A stretch of 17,432 nucleotides of DNA from Candidatus Muiribacterium halophilum (lineage in GTDB: Bacteria; Muiribacteriota; Muiribacteriia; Muiribacteriales; Muiribacteriaceae), in assembly GCA_023228995.1 (NCBI GenBank), contig JALOAD010000064.1:1-17432 (forward strand), written 5' to 3'. The position numbers and the translations under genes are program-made. A model generated the notes under the pieces. It was not told the DNA's origin. It made no database searches and saw nothing but the letters and a program-made list of their open reading frames with translations. Shown piece by piece: positions 1-7,352 of this stretch; the stretch's first letter is position 1; the number at the start of each line of letters is the position of its first letter.

Positions 1-81
1 AAAAGAAGACATAGTTATTTGGATTATATTTCACCAAATGAGTTTGAAAAAAGATATAATTTAGAGTCTTTAAAAAAGTAG
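1..81 (+). CDS. IS3-family transposase OrfB, C-terminal fragment (partial at window edge)
   Basis: This is the 3' end of an rve-type integrase (DDE transposase) that moves the element by copy-out-paste-in transposition. The 26 visible residues contain RRHSYLDYISPNEFEKRY, which matches the conserved tail of IS3 OrfB proteins (R-x-H-S-x-L-x-Y-x-S-P-x-x-F/Y). The stop codon is TAG at 79-81. The catalytic DDE residues are upstream and out of view, so whether the transposase is intact cannot be judged. It is the only genuine plus-strand coding sequence seen here, which fits an inserted element rather than a member of the glycan operon. Confidence 0.85.
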   Translation, partial: KRRHSYLDYISPNEFEKRYNLESLKK

Positions 82-100
82 GTTTTTACTGGTTTAGTAA

Positions 101-126
101 TTGTCTAGTTTATAGGGGACATTCCA
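101..126 (+). repeat. Right terminal inverted repeat of the IS
   Basis: On the minus strand the segment starts TGGAATGTCCCC and continues into an A/T-rich part with a GACAA block. A TG terminus with a C-run and then a GACAA-type block is the usual form of IS150-subgroup ends. It lies 19 bases after the transposase stop. The left copy needed to confirm it is outside the window. Confidence 0.7.
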
Positions 127-131
127 AACCT

Positions 132-160
132 CTTAACGCCTAACGCTAAATGCTCAGCAC
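132..160 (-). repeat. Degenerate 7-bp repeat array B inside manC (about four units)
   Basis: Read on the minus strand, this segment is four consecutive heptamers resembling GCGTTAA, ending with GCGTTAA at 138-132 plus a closing G. It encodes part of AEHLALGVKR in manC, beside the IS junction. It matches array A at 406-434 closely but in the opposite orientation. Confidence 0.6.
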
Positions 161-405
161 TTGAAGCTTCTACTTCAATATACCCAAACCCCGTTTCAGC
201 AAATGTAGGCGCTATCCCAAATGTAACTAAGTCACCATCAGATGCTAACTCTTTTGCTTTTTGAATTACTTTTTCATACTGGGCTTCATTTTTGATGAGA
301 TGGTCAGATGGTGTTACTAAGACTATTTCATCAGGCTCAAGAGCCATACAAGCAAGAGCAATAGCTGGTGCAGTATTTCTTCCAACTGGTTCTAGTAGAT
401 AGCGA

Positions 406-434
406 GTGTTAAGTGTTAAGCGCTTAGCGTTAAG
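406..434 (+). repeat. 7-bp repeat array A inside manC (four units)
   Basis: On the plus strand this segment is four heptamers, GTGTTAA twice, then GCGCTTA and GCGTTAA, closed by a G. On the coding strand it specifies roughly residues 69-78 (LNAKRLTLNT). This stretch lies just before the conserved LEPVGRNTAP block and appears to lengthen a surface loop compared with typical ManC proteins. Confidence 0.65.
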
Positions 435-639
435 TTCTTCTAGTTGATCGAGCGCCAAAAAGTACTGTTCTGTGTTGGATACTATAAATTTACTATCACA
501 CACTTTCGAATTCCGTTCAATAGTTAGCTGAAAGAGTGACTTGTTGTCAAAAAGCTTTACAAACTGTTTTGGCATAAGAGTTCTGCTTATCGGCCAAAGT
601 CTCGTACCGCTTCCTCCACATAGGATTATATTTGTCATT

Positions 640-2145
640 TTAAATCTCTAATGTTATTATTTTATTTATATCTACACCTAAATCTTGTGTTAAATATTTA
701 ATAATCTCTTCTTCTCTGCCTAAGACACTTATGATGATTTTATCATATTGCATATTTTTCAAGTTCAATGGATGATGTTTTTCATCTGCCATATCTACAT
801 ACCCAATAACTTTATCTGCTATTAGAGCTTGAATTGTTTTTCCTATAGTTCCATTTCCATAAATAACATAGGTTTCATTTAATTTTTGTATAAATGAGAA
901 TAGAAAATTATACTTCCTTAAGAATTCAAGTTTTTTACGATTTGTCATAAATTGATTTACGCCAGTCCGTTCTAGTTTTATAAGGCTACATAATTTTTTC
1001 TCTATTTTTGTGTAAGCCAATGCACTTTCAATACTTAATAAAAGAGAATTTTTATAATTATTAAAACTCAATACTTTATCAAATAAAGCCAAACAGTCAT
1101 CATGATATTGTTTTTTATTTATATAATGTGCCAAAATTTCATCAAGTTGTGCGATATCTTTAATCATATAACCAATATCGTAATTTGCTATATGTTCTAA
1201 TAGCATTTCATTATAAGTTGTTATTATTGGAAGACCATTTTGTAAATAAGTAGATATTTTACCTGATGACAATCCTAAATCACCAATATTCTTGCCAGTA
1301 TATATTGATGTAAAATCTGTACAATAAAGAGCAAGACCTAAATCAGCTGAATGTAGTATTTTATGCATATCATGATTAGAAGTAAGTTCAATATCTAAGA
1401 AATATACATTATTTGGTATAGTATTTACTATTTTTTTTAATTTGTCAAAAGAATTTCCATATCTATCATGGATGACCAATACCCAATCTTGAGGTATAGT
1501 GCTTTGTTCAAATAGCAGTTCAAAGCAAGACCAAGAAGCGATACTTCCTGTATAAATAAGCATTTTTTTTGAATACTCAATATTTAATACATCGTATACA
1601 AAATAATTTTTTTTGTATTTATATTTTTTAGAACCTGCAACGGGTATATAAATCATTTTATCAAGTGCAATATTATTTTCTTTATGTAGATTTAACCCTC
1701 TTTGCTCATCTTGAACAATTGCGAACTCTATATTTTCACATGCATGCTTTTCTATTTTTTTAAACTCTTTTGAACTCTCTTTCTCAAAAAATATTTCATA
1801 AGAGATATATCCATATTTTATACCATATATTGAGTGAATCACAAAAGTCAAATAAATTCCAAGCCTATCAACGCCTATTACAAAATCATAATCATAAAGT
1901 AAATATCTCTCTAAAAAATCAATCAACATACTGCTTTGAAAAATTAGATTTTCTTCATTATAAATATTTGAATATTCAATTATTTTGCACGGTGGTTTCT
2001 TATCCTTATTGTTTTGATTGATTTCAATCTTAGGAATTAGAACACTTACATTATAATTTTTATTTAAAAAAACCAAAATCTCATACAAGTTAGGATTATT
2101 AAAAATATTACCTTCAGGGTGAATTACTAAAATTTTCTTTTTCAT
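640..2145 (-). CDS. GT-B glycosyltransferase with C-terminal Rossmann-like domain
   Basis: This is probably a cytoplasmic glycosyltransferase that adds a sugar to a lipid-linked surface glycan; donor and acceptor are unknown. The 501 residues split into an N-terminal Rossmann half (starting KKKILVIHPEG), a nucleotide-binding half with LIYTGSIASW (196-205), SADLGLALY (266-274) and GLSSGKISTYLQNGLPIITT (291-310), typical of GT4-like retaining enzymes. About 100 linker residues follow. From about 426 there is a separate domain starting YVIYGNGTIGK, a GxGxxG nucleotide-binding loop, then YDKIIISVLGRE. Such a C-terminal domain is not needed for GT-B catalysis and its role is unknown. There is no signal peptide or membrane segment. 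The stop is 1 nt before manC and the start 5 nt after the FkbM gene. It is more AT-rich than manC, with several T8 runs. Confidence 0.75.
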   Translation of the reverse strand: MKKKILVIHPEGNIFNNPNLYEILVFLNKNYNVSVLIPKIEINQNNKDKKPPCKIIEYSNIYNEENLIFQSSMLIDFLERYLLYDYDFVIGVDRLGIYLTFVIHSIYGIKYGYISYEIFFEKESSKEFKKIEKHACENIEFAIVQDEQRGLNLHKENNIALDKMIYIPVAGSKKYKYKKNYFVYDVLNIEYSKKMLIYTGSIASWSCFELLFEQSTIPQDWVLVIHDRYGNSFDKLKKIVNTIPNNVYFLDIELTSNHDMHKILHSADLGLALYCTDFTSIYTGKNIGDLGLSSGKISTYLQNGLPIITTYNEMLLEHIANYDIGYMIKDIAQLDEILAHYINKKQYHDDCLALFDKVLSFNNYKNSLLLSIESALAYTKIEKKLCSLIKLERTGVNQFMTNRKKLEFLRKYNFLFSFIQKLNETYVIYGNGTIGKTIQALIADKVIGYVDMADEKHHPLNLKNMQYDKIIISVLGREEEIIKYLTQDLGVDINKIITLEI

Positions 2146-2150
2146 GTCTT

Positions 2151-2855
2151 TTATAAGTCTTTTAGCTGCTCTATTGTTCCAAAAGAGTGATTTTCTCTTA
2201 AACTTGAACTCTCTTTTACAAAAACAATGTCAACTTGTCCTAAGGCATTATCAAGAGGTCTATTCCAACCAAAGAGGATATCATATGCAACAAAGTTTAT
2301 ATTTTTCATATAACTAATTACATCAAAAAATTCAGGGGCATCCTTCATAAATTGCAACATTGAAACCTCCATAACGATAACTTCTACATTTTCCAAAATT
2401 TCTGCACATCCATTTAAAGCTTCTAGTTCTGCCCCTTGAATGTCTAATTTAATTAAAAGTTTTTGATTTTTGATTTTGTCTATTAAAATATCACCTATTT
2501 TTATAGTTGGTACTCTCCTCTCATCTCCATCTGCTTCTTCTCCCATGCTTTCTTTCAAAATAGAAGATCCATCTAAATGATCAGTATGCACATTTATTGT
2601 CACTTCTCCTGTGTAGCTACTTGCGGCTGCAAGAATATACTCACCATTTATAGTATTTAAAATTTCTTTTATATTTTCTTCAAACTCCATCAGTGGCTCA
2701 ATTAAATAATAATAGCTATTTGGATAAACACTATAAAGATCAGGCGTACCTTTTGCAACTCCTATATCTAGTATTATGGAAGGCTCAAATCCATTGTTCT
2801 TTATAACCTCTAATGCTTCTTTTAAACTTTTTCTTTGCTTATTCATATTAGCCAT
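2151..2855 (-). CDS. FkbM-family SAM-dependent methyltransferase
   Basis: FkbM-family enzymes transfer a methyl group from S-adenosylmethionine, usually to a sugar hydroxyl; the acceptor here is unknown. The SAM-binding loop is LDIGVAKGTPD (29-39), followed by YLIEP (acidic residue after strand 2). The FkbM hallmark KLDIQGAELEALNG is at 136-149, and VIVMEVS follows. At 234 residues it has normal length. The chosen start (MANMNK) has a GGAG 8 nt upstream and overlaps the end of the preceding methyltransferase gene by 8 nt, implying coupled translation. An alternative ATG lies three codons on. Its place after an aminotransferase and a DesVI-like methyltransferase suggests it modifies the same or a neighbouring sugar. 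Confidence 0.85.
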   Translation of the reverse strand: MANMNKQRKSLKEALEVIKNNGFEPSIILDIGVAKGTPDLYSVYPNSYYYLIEPLMEFEENIKEILNTINGEYILAAASSYTGEVTINVHTDHLDGSSILKESMGEEADGDERRVPTIKIGDILIDKIKNQKLLIKLDIQGAELEALNGCAEILENVEVIVMEVSMLQFMKDAPEFFDVISYMKNINFVAYDILFGWNRPLDNALGQVDIVFVKESSSLRENHSFGTIEQLKDL

Positions 2856-3609
2856 TTTTTATTCTCCATACCACATTCCAACTATTAAAATCAGGATTAT
2901 CTTCACTCATCCATCTCTCTTTTTTCTCAACTTTTAGCCCAGCCTGCTTACAGATCAGCTCAAGTTCTGTATCAAAAAAGTATCTCATCTTGTGAAGTTC
3001 TTTTTTTTCCACTATTTCTTTTGTTTTTTTATCTTCTATAAATATATCATAGTTTACATCTACAATATTTTCTCTAGCATGTAAAAAAGGTTCAGCTAAT
3101 CGTGTAACTTTTATGCTGTCGTTTTCAAGTCTTTTTACTCTCGTAGTTGGTAAGTCTGTTAAAACAGCGGGACCATACCAGAAGTCAAATACAAAAATGC
3201 CATCATCATCTAGATGACTCTTAGCAACTTCAAAAGCTTTTATCAGTTCATCATTTGAGTTTTGATAACTCATGACATGAAACAGTGAAACTACTATATC
3301 AAACTTTTTATTTAGACTTAGTTCTTGTATGTTTGAATGACTAAAGCTAAGCCTGTCTTCTCTGCCACTTCTTCTGGTTTCAGCGATTTCAAGCATATCT
3401 TTACTCAGGTCTATGCCATGTACTATATAACCTTTGTCGCATAGTAAACTCGCATGTCTGCCTGTGCCACACCCCATATCTAGAAGTGTTTTCGCATCTG
3501 GCTTATTTGCTTTTATAATATTATATATATATTCTACTTCGCTACTATAATCTTTGTCACTATATAACAAATCATAGTATTGTGAATATAACTTTCCAAA
3601 CTGATTCAT
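2848..3609 (-). CDS. Class I SAM methyltransferase, DesVI/TylM1-like (probable amino-sugar N-methyltransferase)
   Basis: The protein has 253 residues with the N-terminal pattern YYDLLYSDKDYSSEVEYI, SAM motif I LLDMGCGTGRHA (42-53), GIDLSKDML as motif II, and FDIVVSLFHVMSYQ. This order, including the tyrosine-rich N-terminus, is that of the DesVI/TylM1 group, which N-methylates NDP-amino-sugars in antibiotic pathways. The gene begins with an ATGA overlap with the stop of the DegT aminotransferase, and AAGG lies 7 nt upstream. The coupling suggests that the amine installed by the aminotransferase is the methyl acceptor. Family membership is fairly secure; N- rather than O-methylation is inferred from context. 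Confidence 0.78.
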   Translation of the reverse strand: MNQFGKLYSQYYDLLYSDKDYSSEVEYIYNIIKANKPDAKTLLDMGCGTGRHASLLCDKGYIVHGIDLSKDMLEIAETRRSGREDRLSFSHSNIQELSLNKKFDIVVSLFHVMSYQNSNDELIKAFEVAKSHLDDDGIFVFDFWYGPAVLTDLPTTRVKRLENDSIKVTRLAEPFLHARENIVDVNYDIFIEDKKTKEIVEKKELHKMRYFFDTELELICKQAGLKVEKKERWMSEDNPDFNSWNVVWRIKNG

Positions 3610-4721
3610 GCCAAAACCTTATGAAGTGCATCTGATACTTCTTCTATCTGTTCTTTTGTTAAAGCCAAACCACTTGGAATGTAAAAGCCTCTCTCGTAGA
3701 GTTTTTCACTATTTGGTAAATCATCATCTAAAAACAATCCCATTTTGTTAAAAACTGGTTGTTTGTGCATAGGGTAGAAAAATGGTCTTGTACCTATTTT
3801 ATATTTTCCTAGTTCTTGCATAACTTCTTTTGCTGTTTTTATACAACTATCTTTTAGAGTGATGGCATATACCCAGTAGATATTTTCACAAAATTCTGTC
3901 TTAGATATAGGTAGATTTATATAGTCTATATCTTTTAGAAGTTCATTATAATAGTTGCCTATCCATCTTTTTTTTACTACTATTTCATCTATTTGTTCAA
4001 GTTGAGCAACACCAAGTGCTGCTTGCATATTTGTCATACGGTAGTTCCAACCAAGTTCTTCATGGATAAATCTTTTATCTGCATCGTTAGAAAAACAAAG
4101 ATTTCTTAATCCTTTTGATTTTTCATAAATAATTTCATCATCCATAAGAACCATACCACCCTCACCAGTAGTGATATGTTTGTTTGGATAAAAACTAAAG
4201 ATGCTTACATCTCCAAAACTTCCACACTTCTTGTCTCTGTAAGTTTGTCCATGCATCTGGGCTGCATCTTCTATAATTTTAAGATTGTACTTTTTAGCAA
4301 GAGCGATTATAGTATCTACATTTACGCATAACCCATAAAGGTGCACTATCATGATAGCTTTTGTTTTTGATGTGATTTTTGCTTCTATATCTTGGATCTT
4401 AATATTAAAAGTATCAAACTCACTATCAACCAAAATAGGTTTTACTCCATTGGTAACTAATGACTGTCCACAAGAGATGATAGTAAATGATGGCATAATA
4501 ACTTCATCGCCATCACCTAAACCCAAAGCTCTTACAGCGATGTCAAGTGCAGCACTTCCGTTTGCACAAGCTACTGCGTACTTTCTACCAATATAAACGG
4601 TCATATCATCTTCAAACCTTTTTATAAAAGATCCTTCGCTACTTATCCAGCCTGTGTCTATACATTCATTTAGATATTTTTTTTCATTGCCGGTTAAAAG
4701 TGGTGTATTTACTGGTACCAT
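3606..4721 (-). CDS. DegT/DnrJ/EryC1 aminotransferase, GDP-perosamine-synthase-like
   Basis: This is a PLP-dependent enzyme that converts a keto-sugar nucleotide to an amino sugar, probably a 4-keto-6-deoxy NDP-hexose with glutamate as donor. The 371 residues carry GWISSEG (24-30), ACANGSAALD (51-60), GDEVIMPSFT (71-80), IIEDAAQMHG with Asp152 for the pyridine nitrogen, and FSFYPNKHITTGEGGM with the PLP lysine at Lys181. NYRMTNMQAALGVAQLEQID follows. The pattern is close to RfbE/perosamine synthase, although FYPNK replaces the usual FFGNK or FYGNK. It begins directly after the cupin stop (TAAATG) and overlaps the next methyltransferase by 4 nt. Which nucleotide sugar it uses cannot be read from sequence; the neighbouring manC makes a GDP-linked substrate plausible. 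Confidence 0.85.
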   Translation of the reverse strand: MVPVNTPLLTGNEKKYLNECIDTGWISSEGSFIKRFEDDMTVYIGRKYAVACANGSAALDIAVRALGLGDGDEVIMPSFTIISCGQSLVTNGVKPILVDSEFDTFNIKIQDIEAKITSKTKAIMIVHLYGLCVNVDTIIALAKKYNLKIIEDAAQMHGQTYRDKKCGSFGDVSIFSFYPNKHITTGEGGMVLMDDEIIYEKSKGLRNLCFSNDADKRFIHEELGWNYRMTNMQAALGVAQLEQIDEIVVKKRWIGNYYNELLKDIDYINLPISKTEFCENIYWVYAITLKDSCIKTAKEVMQELGKYKIGTRPFFYPMHKQPVFNKMGLFLDDDLPNSEKLYERGFYIPSGLALTKEQIEEVSDALHKVLA

Positions 4722-5150
4722 TTATTTTACCTTCAGCTTATCTTTAGTAACTGGTTCAAATCTTACTTTATCCATTTCGCCCGCATATGGACCTTGTTTT
4801 ACTTCTATAATCTCGCTATCTTCAAGCATCTCAAAGCCATGACCACCATAAGCTAATAGCACTACATCACCTTGGTATAAAACTCTACTTTCAAGATATT
4901 TTCTGTTATCATCATAATAGTCTACTCTAACTTTTCCACTTTTTATAACCAACACTTCTTGAGTAAAGTGTACATCTCTTTGTACTTCATTGTGAACATG
5001 TGGAGGTATAACATAATCTTTTGCTCTGTTCATATAGGCTAATTGTTGAGAAAAATCATCAGGAGTAAAAAATTCAATACTATTCGATCTATAATTAGTT
5101 CGAATAATAATTGAAAAAAGTTTATCGTTATATATAATATGTTCTACCAT
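4722..5150 (-). CDS. Small single-domain cupin protein, probably a sugar-modifying enzyme
   Basis: This 142-residue protein has one cupin barrel. Likely metal ligands are His51 and His53 (PPHVHNE), Glu65 (TQEVLV) and His104 (GGHGFEML). A conserved-looking tail IEVKQGPYAGEMDK follows. It does not show the FdtA/QdtA ketoisomerase pattern or an RmlC dTDP-sugar epimerase pattern, so no reaction is assigned. AGGA lies 8 nt before the ATG. The stop abuts the start of the aminotransferase, suggesting they act on the same sugar. The protein is soluble, with no signal peptide. It could be an isomerase, an epimerase or a binding protein. Confidence 0.7.
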   Translation of the reverse strand: MVEHIIYNDKLFSIIIRTNYRSNSIEFFTPDDFSQQLAYMNRAKDYVIPPHVHNEVQRDVHFTQEVLVIKSGKVRVDYYDDNRKYLESRVLYQGDVVLLAYGGHGFEMLEDSEIIEVKQGPYAGEMDKVRFEPVTKDKLKVK

Positions 5151-5175
5151 TTCAACTATCCTAATACAATGTTTA

Positions 5176-6252
5176 TTATTCTTTATTTACATAAGAGATG
5201 CAAATTAATTCTTCCCGAAGTGCTTCTAAATATTGCAATCCAAATTCACTATCTGGTTCTAAATAATTTCCTTCTGCCCACTCATTCCAAGCTTTGACAA
5301 AAATTATTTGATATTCCTCTTTGTAACTTTTTTTTACTTTTTGAATGGTATTATGCAAAATTTCTTTAAATAATTCGGGTGTAGAACCTTCCAATACAAC
5401 GCCTCTACCTTTACTTCTTGGAGTATTATCCCAATTTGGCATTACTAAAGGAAGTTCATTTTCATCAAGGTTAAGTTGATATTTTGTTGAATAATTAACT
5501 AAATCTTTGTACTCATATACAGTAGGTTGCTCTATACTGTCTAAATACTTCACTCCTTTCATTGTAGCTTTCATAGTTAAAAAAGGGGCATTTTCTACAC
5601 AGCTATCACATCCATATTTTCTAGCTTCATTGCTTAAATGTGCAATAAAATGAAATCCATTTAACCCCTCTTTTTGAGCCAACTCTCGCCAATATTTAGT
5701 AAATTCTTTTGCATCAGGTAAATTTTTTGGATTATAAATTAAAAACACTAATTTTCCATCAATCTTCATGTATCGTTCGTCTTTAAATGCCTCTAATAAT
5801 GAATAAAAATGTTTTTTATAGTCTTCTATCCCTGGATAAGTTTGTTCTATTAGTATTTTATCAGGAGCTCCATGCCAAATACCTGACCAAGTTTGATTTG
5901 CCCACCCCAAGCAAAAAGGAAAATCAATCTCTTTATCTTTAACAACTTCTTGAAAAGGAAGTTCTAATAATTGTTTCCCTGCGAACCAGTAATGCCAATA
6001 ACAAAATGCTTCTACTCCATGTTCCTTTGCTAGTTTTGCCTGTTCTCGTCTAGTTTCTTTCACCCTCAAATCATAATACCCTAAATCAGCTGGTAGTTTT
6101 GGTTGCTTATGACCTTCAAAAAGAGGTTTTGCCTTACCTACATTTGTCCATTCAGTAAATCCTTTTCCCCACCATTTATTATTTTCTTCAATTGGATGAA
6201 ACTGAGGTAAATAAAAAGCTATTATGCGAGCTTTAAAATTGTTATTTTTCAT
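5176..6252 (-). CDS. WbsX-family (GH99-like) glycan-processing protein
   Basis: The 358 residues match the WbsX family found in O-antigen and capsule loci, related to glycoside hydrolase family 99 (endo-mannosidase). The N-terminus shows FYLPQFHP (13-20) and NNKWWGKGFTEWTNVGKAKP (24-43), then GYYDLR, a CYWHYWF motif and LGWANQTWSG. The C-terminal signature AWNEWAEGNYLEPD is at 321-334, with Glu324 and Glu327 matching the acidic positions of GH99 active sites. Whether WbsX proteins transfer or cleave sugars is unsettled. There is no export signal, so it acts in the cytoplasm if expressed as read. The ATG lies within the last codons of the radical SAM gene (11-nt overlap), with AAGG 6 nt upstream, so the two genes are translationally coupled. 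Confidence 0.85.
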   Translation of the reverse strand: MKNNNFKARIIAFYLPQFHPIEENNKWWGKGFTEWTNVGKAKPLFEGHKQPKLPADLGYYDLRVKETRREQAKLAKEHGVEAFCYWHYWFAGKQLLELPFQEVVKDKEIDFPFCLGWANQTWSGIWHGAPDKILIEQTYPGIEDYKKHFYSLLEAFKDERYMKIDGKLVFLIYNPKNLPDAKEFTKYWRELAQKEGLNGFHFIAHLSNEARKYGCDSCVENAPFLTMKATMKGVKYLDSIEQPTVYEYKDLVNYSTKYQLNLDENELPLVMPNWDNTPRSKGRGVVLEGSTPELFKEILHNTIQKVKKSYKEEYQIIFVKAWNEWAEGNYLEPDSEFGLQYLEALREELICISYVNKE

Positions 6253-7351
6253 TATTAACCTTGTGAAATAAAGTTGTTAAATTACCTAGATTTACAATTG
6301 GCTCCATAAAAATAGGGCTTTTTAATATATTGCAGAGTGCTTTAAAATTTTTATTTTGTTCTAAATGTACAGCTTTTTCAATGTATTCATCATAAGAAAA
6401 TGTTCCCCAGTTTTGTATTTCTGAAAACACTACATAATCAACCTGTAGTTTTTGACCAAGTTTAACAAAGTCAACCATTTCTTTGAAATTATCTTTTTGT
6501 ACAATCATTCGAATAAGAAAAATAAAGTTTTTTTCTCGTTTTAATTCGCGAAGAAAGTAAAGATTTCGTAATAAAACATTGAAATTACCTCCTTTTCGTA
6601 CTATCGAATAAGTATTTTCATTAGTTGCGTCAACAGACACGGCAATAAGATTGATTTTGTTTTGCACTTTTTTAAGCGTTGTATCCCACATTGCTTTATT
6701 TAGCAAAACTCCATTGGTATCAATACGAATCTTAAGCTTAGGAAGTTTTGTAAAATCAAAAGTAGTTAATAGTTTTTTATAGGCATCTGAAGCAAAGGGA
6801 TCTCCTGCCCCACATAGCCAAAGTTCTTCTAAATAATCTCCAGATTCTTCAAGTATTTCAAATTGTTTTTTCAGTTTATTTTGACTTTGCTCTTTAGTTA
6901 ATACAATAAGAGATTTACGACATGAGGGACAACTTAAATTACAAGTTGGATCATCATCTAAAGATATAATCTTAGGTAATTTTTGAACTAACGCATATGA
7001 AACCATATCATGTATTTCATTTTTCAATATTAATTCATAAGGAACTTGATATTTTTTTACACTTTTTCTGTTTTCCAATACAGCTTGCATTGCTGCGCAT
7101 TTGGAGCTATCACAATATGAATAATCTCCATCTAAAATAGAGCGTCTTAACTCTTGAAAATTTTCATTATTCCATATCTTGGCTAGTTCTTCTTTATTTG
7201 TATTTCCAAAATTATGAGAGATATAGCAACAAGTGCTTACATTACCATTTCCCTGAAGCTCTGCATACATAAAGGGATTTGGACAAATATAATTTCTAAA
7301 AATTAAACTATTATTAAATTTTTTCTTTGTACTCAATTGTTGATTTAACAT
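6242..7351 (-). CDS. Radical SAM protein with N-terminal SPASM-like cysteine domain
   Basis: The 369-residue protein contains the radical SAM cluster motif CNLSCPSC (Cys137, Cys141, Cys144), which binds a 4Fe-4S cluster to cleave SAM, then WLCGAGDPF (glycine-rich SAM contact) and RIDTNGVLL. Ahead of it, residues 20-90 hold a second cysteine set (Cys23, Cys41, Cys42, Cys80, Cys85) in the setting FMYAELQGNGNVSTCC, LAKIWNNENFQELR, DYSYCDSSKC. This resembles a SPASM auxiliary-cluster domain, but placed before rather than after the radical SAM core. Related proteins occur in polysaccharide loci and their substrates are largely unknown. It starts 1 nt after the kinase-like gene and overlaps the WbsX gene, so it probably belongs to the same modification step. 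The ribosome binding site is weak. Confidence 0.85.
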   Translation of the reverse strand: MLNQQLSTKKKFNNSLIFRNYICPNPFMYAELQGNGNVSTCCYISHNFGNTNKEELAKIWNNENFQELRRSILDGDYSYCDSSKCAAMQAVLENRKSVKKYQVPYELILKNEIHDMVSYALVQKLPKIISLDDDPTCNLSCPSCRKSLIVLTKEQSQNKLKKQFEILEESGDYLEELWLCGAGDPFASDAYKKLLTTFDFTKLPKLKIRIDTNGVLLNKAMWDTTLKKVQNKINLIAVSVDATNENTYSIVRKGGNFNVLLRNLYFLRELKREKNFIFLIRMIVQKDNFKEMVDFVKLGQKLQVDYVVFSEIQNWGTFSYDEYIEKAVHLEQNKNFKALCNILKSPIFMEPIVNLGNLTTLFHKVNNEK

Positions 7352-7352
7352 A

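Larger units (their letters stand above)
1..126 (+). mobile_element. Right end of an IS3-family insertion sequence (IS150-like)
   Basis: The window opens inside an insertion sequence. Frame 1 on the plus strand encodes the last 26 residues of an IS3-type transposase, and a terminal inverted repeat follows and ends in CA at 125-126. Read from outside inwards, the end begins TG and contains a CCCC block near base 9, as in IS150-type ends. Homology to the manC gene on the minus strand resumes at 127, so the element sits inside that gene. The left end and any target duplication lie outside the window. The family is well supported by the transposase tail; the exact boundary is accurate to a base or two. 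Confidence 0.85.
105..638 (-). pseudogene. manC: Mannose-1-phosphate guanylyltransferase, truncated by IS insertion
   Basis: The intact enzyme makes GDP-mannose from mannose-1-phosphate and GTP in the cytoplasm, the entry to GDP-linked deoxy- and amino-sugars. The N-terminus shows the nucleotidyltransferase signature CGGSGTRLWPISR (residues 7-19) with PKQF (23-26), then LEPVGRNTAPAIALA (82-96), PSDH, and ETGFGYIEV. The family normally runs about 350 residues (monofunctional) or 460-480 (with a mannose-6-phosphate isomerase domain). Here homology stops at Phe171, where FVEKP would be expected, and the last six residues GMSPIN are read from the IS end. The product therefore lacks the rest of its catalytic domain and is probably inactive. 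The start is 1 nt after the upstream glycosyltransferase stop. Two in-frame 7-bp repeat arrays add unusual residues near 69-78 and 160-169. Confidence 0.88.

Noticed and set aside
1431-1614. Three T8 runs in the glycosyltransferase gene as phase-variation tracts
   Set aside because: T/A runs of this length are common in such AT-rich DNA, and the frame is open throughout; phase variation in this phylum usually uses G/C tracts.
1770-2021. Plus-strand open frame of 83 codons
   Set aside because: Lies wholly inside the glycosyltransferase gene in antisense, with no ribosome binding site or recognisable domain.
4351-4842. Two plus-strand open frames across the aminotransferase and cupin genes
   Set aside because: Antisense shadows of strongly supported genes; Ser/Phe-rich composition typical of reversed coding sequence.
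4722-5150. Cupin as an FdtA-type sugar 3,4-ketoisomerase or RmlC epimerase
   Set aside because: The characteristic motifs of neither family are seen; only the general cupin metal site is supported.
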